A stretch of DNA of 64,000 nt. Origin: Paenarthrobacter sp. GOM3 (GTDB taxonomy: Bacteria; Actinomycetota; Actinomycetes; Actinomycetales; Micrococcaceae). Shown in pieces: positions 61,431 through 64,000 of the stretch. The notes below the pieces were generated by a model. That model did no database searches. It was not told where the DNA came from and saw nothing but the letters and a program-made list of their open reading frames with translations. The translations under genes and the position numbers were made by a program. The stretch lies in NCBI RefSeq assembly GCF_018215265.2, contig NZ_CP136562.1, forward strand, positions 496,001 through 560,000, written 5' to 3'. Each line of letters starts with the position of its first letter. The first letter of the stretch is position 1.

Positions 61431-62504
61431 TTGAACGCCGTTCCTGACCGTTCGAGCAAGCGGGGTGCCGGTGGAAACGAGCCGGAGTATGAGGTCATCG
61501 GCGGTGGATGGGTTGACGATCAGCCGCGGGTGACCTCACACAGTCGTGGCTCGGAACCACCGCATGCGGCCGTCGTCAAAACGGCCCTGAAACTGGCCTG
61601 GCGGGATGCCCGGAATTCGTTGGCCTCCTGGTGGTTTTGGCTGGGATGCTGTTGCGCCATCGCCTGTGCATTTGGAGTTGCCGCTGGAATGGTTGCCTGG
61701 GTGCAATCACTAGGAGGGTTCGATTCCGCCGTCTCCAGTGCCACATACGTGTTCATGGCCGGATTCCTGGCGTTGGCGGCCGCGATTCTGGGTGTCATCT
61801 GGGGCTTCCGGCATGCCCGGAGCAGCGTTCTGGTCCGATTCCTCGCGGCGACCATCCGTGGGGTCGTTTTCGCTGCACCGTCATGTGCGGTCCTGCTGAT
61901 GGTGGGGCTCAGCACGGGTGGGCCGCCAGCGCTGGCTGGCGCGGCCGCCGTCGTGATTGTCCTTGAGGTGGGACTGTTCGGGCTCATGGGCGGAGGTGCG
62001 CGGGCATGCTTTGCCTCAACCGTTCCGGCGGGCGTCCTGGCCGGGCTGGTGACGGTTTTCCTCTGCTTCGGGAATGGTGCGCTCACTCTGTTGCTGCTTG
62101 CCGGAACCACTGAATTGGGCGGCGCCTCAGTGCCCGTGAACGTGGAGAGGGACGATGCGGGGAGGATTACTGCGTACGAGTGTGTTGGCAGTCTGCATGC
62201 CGTGGAGGTGGCGCATTCGGAACGCGTGGCATGGCTTGCGGCATCCAATCCTGCGCTGCTCCTGGGGAGTATTGGAGCCCAGTTTGTGCCCCCGGACCAC
62301 ACCGTCGGATGGATGTTGGCCGGTCTCCAGTACGCCGCCGACGGTCCATCCCGCGATGTCCCTTGCCTGGACGGACAATCAAGTGCCGGGCTCGCGCCGA
62401 CGGTGCCCGTGGCTTTCGCCGGCTTTGCAGTACAGGCCGCATTTGCTGCACTACTCAACATTTCAGAGCGCTGGTTTGCGGCGCGGAGGGCGGGTAGTTC
62501 CTGA
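61431..62504 (+). CDS. Hypothetical multi-span membrane protein
   Basis: Protein of about 357 residues with roughly six to seven hydrophobic helices (for example WWFWLGCCCAIACAFGVAAGMVAW, TYVFMAGFLALAAAILGVIWG, and a last one near PVAFAGFAVQAAFAALLNI). A polar N-terminus of about 55 residues contains AWRDARNSLASWW before helix 1. No transport or enzyme motif is recognised. The TTG start at 61431 has no clear Shine-Dalgarno and is uncertain. It lies 50 bp before the padR gene but probably outside its promoter. Confidence 0.62.
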   Translation: MNAVPDRSSKRGAGGNEPEYEVIGGGWVDDQPRVTSHSRGSEPPHAAVVKTALKLAWRDARNSLASWWFWLGCCCAIACAFGVAAGMVAWVQSLGGFDSAVSSATYVFMAGFLALAAAILGVIWGFRHARSSVLVRFLAATIRGVVFAAPSCAVLLMVGLSTGGPPALAGAAAVVIVLEVGLFGLMGGGARACFASTVPAGVLAGLVTVFLCFGNGALTLLLLAGTTELGGASVPVNVERDDAGRITAYECVGSLHAVEVAHSERVAWLAASNPALLLGSIGAQFVPPDHTVGWMLAGLQYAADGPSRDVPCLDGQSSAGLAPTVPVAFAGFAVQAAFAALLNISERWFAARRAGSS

Positions 62505-62520
62505 CTGCCGAAGGCTCTCC

Positions 62521-62554
62521 TTGACTTCTAAATCTATATAGCTAGATTAGAGCC
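62521..62554 (+). promoter_or_regulatory. Leaderless padR promoter with embedded operator
   Basis: -35 TTGACT (62521-62526), 16-bp spacer, -10 TAGATT (62543-62548) and six bases to ATG 62555. The inverted repeat ATCTA-N6-TAGAT (62532-62547) lies between and over these elements, suggesting autoregulation by the PadR protein. Confidence 0.68.
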
Positions 62555-62881
62555 ATGGAAAGTTTGGGGCGGGTCACGCCAGCCACGGCGCTTGTTCTCG
62601 GAGCCTTGCTCTCCGCAGAGAGCGTGTGGGGGCTTCAGATCGTTAAAGACACCGGAAAAAAGCCTGGCACGGTCTATCCAATTTTGGAGCGGCTCGAGGC
62701 CGCCGGCTGGGTGCAGGGGGAATGGGAGACCGCGGAAGATCGCAAGGGACCTCGCCGGCGCTACTACCGCCTCCTTGCCGAGGCACGTCCGCTGGCACAG
62801 GAGTTCGTCAGGGCACAACGGTCAAAAGCGGCGGCGCATCCGTCACCCGCTTTCAGCGATGGTTCCTGGAGGGCCACGTGA
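62555..62881 (+). CDS. PadR-family transcriptional regulator
   Basis: Small regulator of 108 residues. The winged helix is evident (TALVLGALLSAESVWGLQIVKDTGKKPGTVYPILERLEAAGWVQGEWE), followed by GPRRRYYRLLAEARPLAQEF, the PadR beta-wing and start of the dimer helix. It is likely leaderless (see 62521-62554). Its stop overlaps the GTG of the next gene (GTGA), an arrangement common for PadR regulators that control a membrane protein. Confidence 0.85.
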   Translation: MESLGRVTPATALVLGALLSAESVWGLQIVKDTGKKPGTVYPILERLEAAGWVQGEWETAEDRKGPRRRYYRLLAEARPLAQEFVRAQRSKAAAHPSPAFSDGSWRAT

Positions 62882-63546
62882 GGCTGGGCGAGGCGATGCT
62901 GACCGTTTGCCTGGCGCTGACGCCAGTGCACCTCCGCTCTTTACGGGAAGAGCAATGGAGAGCCGATCTCCTTGACGGACCAGGGATGGGGATTTCCAGT
63001 TCTGCAGTGCTGTTTGGGGCTGCCTGTTCGTCGGTCACGTCCAGGATTCACGAATTAAAACGCCGTGGCGGCATGATCATGTCACGCATTATCAAGGGGG
63101 AAAACATGAAACTGGTATTGGGTGCAGTAGGCACGGCCGTTGCGATGGCGGCAGTTGTCGCCGTCGGAATCCAGACGAACGCAACCACCGTTCAAGATGA
63201 CGCTTCCCAGTTCAAGGGGCCGGTGGCGGATCGACCCATCGGGGGCTATGAAGGTTGGTGGAATTCAACGCATCTGGACGGTACCCCGGCGGGCCCGGCA
63301 GAGACCGTTGCGGTGAACACCAACACCGGCAAGATCGTTGACTACTCCAACATGGCGAGGAGCGCAGCCGGGCAAGTGCTCACAGCCGCCGATGCCACCT
63401 ACGTGGCGGTGCCGGACCCAACGTGGCCAGCCAGCTCCATCGTCATTATTGACACTGCCACGGACAAGGTGATCGAAGACTTCCCCGTGGACGAGAAGGG
63501 CCGGGTTATCTATACCCGCGAAGACGGCACCACTTTCGTCGGCTGA
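62878..63546 (+). CDS. Composite membrane/exported protein downstream of padR
   Basis: Open frame of 222 residues translationally coupled to padR. Residues 1-70 (LGEAMLTVCLALTPVHLRSLREEQWRADLLDGPGMGISSSAVLFGAACSSV) resemble short helical proteins often next to padR. The same frame then continues through MKLVLGAVGTAVAMAAVVAVGIQ, a signal-peptide-like helix, to a small exported domain ending VIEDFPVDEKGRVIYTREDG. ATG 63106, opening that helix, has its own strong GGGGG site 4 nt ahead. Either one two-part protein is made, or the second part is also translated separately. No family is recognised for the exported domain. Confidence 0.6.
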   Translation: MRLGEAMLTVCLALTPVHLRSLREEQWRADLLDGPGMGISSSAVLFGAACSSVTSRIHELKRRGGMIMSRIIKGENMKLVLGAVGTAVAMAAVVAVGIQTNATTVQDDASQFKGPVADRPIGGYEGWWNSTHLDGTPAGPAETVAVNTNTGKIVDYSNMARSAAGQVLTAADATYVAVPDPTWPASSIVIIDTATDKVIEDFPVDEKGRVIYTREDGTTFVG

Positions 63547-63566
63547 CTACTGGCGGGCCACCGAAG

Positions 63567-64000
63567 CTACAACAGCGCGTTGCGCCTTCCCTCGAAGGCC
63601 CGGCCCAGCGTGACTTCGTCGGCGTACTCGAGGTCGCCACCCACGGGAAGCCCGGAGGCCAGCCGCGTCACCGCGATCCCAATCGACTTCAACATGCGCG
63701 CCAGGTAGGTAGCTGTGGCTTCACCCTCAAGATTGGGGTCCGTGGCGATGATGATTTCCTGGATGGCGCCATCATTCAATCGGGTCAGGAGCTCGCGGAT
63801 CCGCAACTGCTCCGGACCGATGCCCGCGATCGGATTGATGGCGCCACCCAGCACGTGGTACCGGCCACGGAAGGATCGGGTCCGCTCAACGGCCAGGACG
63901 TCTTTGGACTCCTCAACCACGCAGATGACCGACGGGTCCCTGCGCGGATCGCGGCAAATATTGCATGTCTCCTGCTCGGTCACGTTGAAGCAGACCGAGC
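63567..64000 (-). CDS. recR: Recombination protein RecR, C-terminal part
   Basis: Partial gene entering from the right edge; the start lies outside. The zinc-finger Cys residues ([13 protein letters not shown]) are followed by the Toprim domain ([64 protein letters not shown]) and the C-terminal [24 protein letters not shown]. RecR acts with RecF/RecO in loading RecA at single-strand gaps. Confidence 0.97.
   Translation of the reverse strand, partial: SVCFNVTEQETCNICRDPRRDPSVICVVEESKDVLAVERTRSFRGRYHVLGGAINPIAGIGPEQLRIRELLTRLNDGAIQEIIIATDPNLEGEATATYLARMLKSIGIAVTRLASGLPVGGDLEYADEVTLGRAFEGRRNALL

Noticed and set aside
1..64000. tRNA, rRNA, CRISPR arrays, integrase or attachment sites
   Set aside because: None could be recognised by reading; regularly spaced repeats and cloverleaf-like segments were not found.

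Overview
The window looks like chromosomal DNA of a high-GC Gram-positive bacterium of the Arthrobacter/Paenarthrobacter type (Micrococcaceae). This is inferred from GC-rich codon use, frequent GTG and TTG starts, twin-arginine lipoproteins, actinobacterial families (DUF4193, DUF222/HNH, SSI-type inhibitors, NgcEFG) and the housekeeping sets purSQL and recR/lysC. I saw no rRNA, tRNA, CRISPR array, phage module or complete insertion sequence.

Layout. 1-3343: end of a polar amino-acid ABC transporter, a Gfo/Idh/MocA oxidoreductase and a DadA-like FAD oxidoreductase in one tight operon. 3.4-9.6 kb: a SipW-type secreted protein with a long leader, a DUF1801 protein, a proline-rich peptide, a leaderless saccharopine-dehydrogenase-like/TetR pair, a truncated DUF222/HNH gene, and an ECF sigma factor coupled to a proline-rich membrane protein. 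9.6-14.7 kb (minus): a four-gene overlapping operon acs-sfnG-metY-CoA-binding, joining sulfone sulfur release, homocysteine synthesis and acetate reactivation. 15-21 kb: a lipoprotein polysaccharide deacetylase, an MmcQ/YjbR protein, a TPR protein and an NgcEFG-like amino-sugar ABC transporter without its ATPase. 21.5-27.6 kb: a six-gene catabolic operon (MFS, C-N hydrolase, DUF2848, HpaB-type hydroxylase with a one-base frameshift, cupin, flavin reductase) divergent from an FCD-type GntR regulator with GTATAC sites.

28.0-36.8 kb is the most striking part: a BcsB-like exported protein, a PMT-like membrane glycosyltransferase and a processive GT2 synthase with an N-terminal MshEN-like domain, followed by a diguanylate cyclase, an unknown 165-residue protein and a GGDEF-EAL protein. 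The two transcription units share a near-identical leader element. I read it as a cyclic-di-GMP-controlled surface polysaccharide system, loosely like NfrB or Bcs but with a different domain order.

36.9-43.3 kb: purL-purQ-purS, a DUF1540 protein, a manganese catalase and a 2-hydroxyacid dehydrogenase. 43.4-50.8 kb: a secreted sialidase and a large secreted subtilase, the latter facing an operon with two SSI-like (subtilisin inhibitor) proteins, one a lipoprotein and one without any signal peptide. 50.8-57.5 kb: an OhrR-type MarR regulator, small paralogous proteins, a LapA-domain protein, DUF4193, and a GH3 glycosidase-MFS pair divergent from a leaderless TetR gene. 57.5-64 kb: lysC and, at the right edge, recR. 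Between them lie degraded lipoprotein repeats, the frameshifted N-terminus of a putative type VII-secreted polymorphic toxin, a DUF427 protein, a membrane protein and a PadR unit.

Functions are assigned from motifs and remembered family features only; no database search was possible.
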